This document shows, piece after piece, positions 5,225 through 5,804 of a stretch of 5,804 nucleotides of DNA. Below the pieces are notes generated by a model, which saw only the letters and a list, made by a program, of their open reading frames with translations, was not told where the DNA came from and searched no databases. The DNA comes from Bacteroidales bacterium (GTDB lineage Bacteria > Bacteroidota > Bacteroidia > Bacteroidales > VadinHA17), in contig JAKEGI010000024.1 of assembly GCA_022615595.1 (NCBI GenBank), positions 1 through 5,804 of the forward strand, in the 5' to 3' direction. Made by a program: the position numbers and the translations under genes. Numbering within the stretch: position 1 is the stretch's first letter; every line of letters starts with the position of its first letter.

Positions 5225-5804
5225 ATGAGAAAGAGAATCGTTGCAGGTAACTGGAAGATGAATATGGAGCTTGGTGAGGGGATTGCCCTGGCAAAGGGGA
5301 TCAACGCCCATTTCTCGGCTAATCCGCTGAAGAACAATAATGAAGTTATTCTCTGCACTCCCTTTATCCATCTTGCATCTGTCAGCCAGGAGCTCACAGC
5401 AGCAGGTCTCAGTGCAGGGGCACAAAACTGCAGTGATCACAAGTCAGGAGCCTACACAGGGGAGGTCTCTGCCGCCATGATACGCAGTACAGGAGCCTTG
5501 AATGTTATTCTGGGTCATTCCGAAAGGCGGACCTGGTACGGAGAAGATGACACCCTCCTCGCTGCCAAGACAGCCGAGGCTCTGCGGAACTATCTCAGGG
5601 TAATATTCTGCTGCGGGGAGGTTCTCACTGAGAGAGAAAAGGGTATACATTTTGATGTGGTAAAGAGACATCTTGAAAAGGGACTCTTCATGCTTGGCCG
5701 GGAAGAATTCAGTAAGTGCATCATTGCCTATGAACCTGTTTGGGCAATAGGAACAGGGGTCACAGCCTCTCCTGCACAGGCTCAGGAGATGCATCACTTT
5801 ATCC
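5225..5804 (+). CDS. tpiA: Triose-phosphate isomerase (3' partial)
   Basis: It interconverts dihydroxyacetone phosphate and glyceraldehyde 3-phosphate in glycolysis and gluconeogenesis. The window holds the first 193 residues of an expected 250 or so; the frame is still open at the last base. All catalytic residues are present: Asn9 and Lys11 in AGNWKMN, His98 in ILGHSERR (94-102) and Glu170 in [11 protein letters not shown] (168-178), which also holds the mobile loop 6. [12 protein letters not shown] (74-85) and IFCCGE (127-132) are typical of Bacteroidetes enzymes. The ATG at 5225 gives the family N-terminus, ten bases after the stop of the DoxX-like gene. The gap (ATTAATTATC) has no Shine-Dalgarno site and no clear promoter, so it is probably the distal part of the tmk operon. 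Confidence 0.97.
   Translation, partial: MRKRIVAGNWKMNMELGEGIALAKGINAHFSANPLKNNNEVILCTPFIHLASVSQELTAAGLSAGAQNCSDHKSGAYTGEVSAAMIRSTGALNVILGHSERRTWYGEDDTLLAAKTAEALRNYLRVIFCCGEVLTEREKGIHFDVVKRHLEKGLFMLGREEFSKCIIAYEPVWAIGTGVTASPAQAQEMHHFI

Noticed and set aside
5444..5797. 117-codon minus-strand frame at the window end
   Set aside because: It is antisense to tpiA, whose catalytic residues are all in place on the plus strand.

Overview
The window looks like Bacteroidetes (probably Bacteroidales-like) chromosomal DNA. The evidence is the order folP-cdaA facing away from a DoxX/thioredoxin-like membrane protein of the BT_3928 type followed by tpiA. The TIM also carries the phylum-typical IFCCGE and [12 protein letters not shown] segments. 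Gene starts lack clear Shine-Dalgarno sites, and several gene starts have TAnnTTTG motifs nearby, which match the Bacteroidetes -7 promoter consensus. Genus cannot be told from the sequence. The DNA is dense with coding sequence, and no gene-free stretch exceeds about 115 bases apart from one short truncated ORF.

Left part (1-1234, + strand): the 3' end of a gene encoding ankyrin repeats followed by a beta-strand-rich, outer-membrane-barrel-like C-terminal region. It overlaps by 8 bases a small lipoprotein gene with two cysteine pairs. The two look translationally coupled and may form a cell-envelope pair of unknown function. Their end meets the end of cdaA across a 9-bp inverted repeat.

Middle (1245-2901, - strand): folP (dihydropteroate synthase, folate synthesis) followed 22 bases later by cdaA (membrane diadenylate cyclase making c-di-AMP). 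These are convergent with the left pair and divergent from the right block.

Right part (2902-5804, + strand): a 114-bp divergent promoter region, then the N-terminal half of a PAS-domain gene that stops abruptly (3016-3186), then a disordered 115-bp stretch. A compact operon follows: tmk (thymidylate kinase), a BT_3928-like DoxX/thioredoxin-fold membrane protein starting in an ATGA overlap with tmk, and tpiA, which runs off the window end. The operon mixes dTTP supply, a probable envelope redox-type protein and glycolysis, so it reads as a conserved housekeeping cluster, not a single pathway.

I found no mobile element, CRISPR array, tRNA or rRNA, and no clear new defence or biosynthetic system. 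The most notable items are the ankyrin-plus-barrel protein with its overlapping lipoprotein, the broken PAS gene next to the tmk operon, and the shared inverted repeat at the convergent gene ends.
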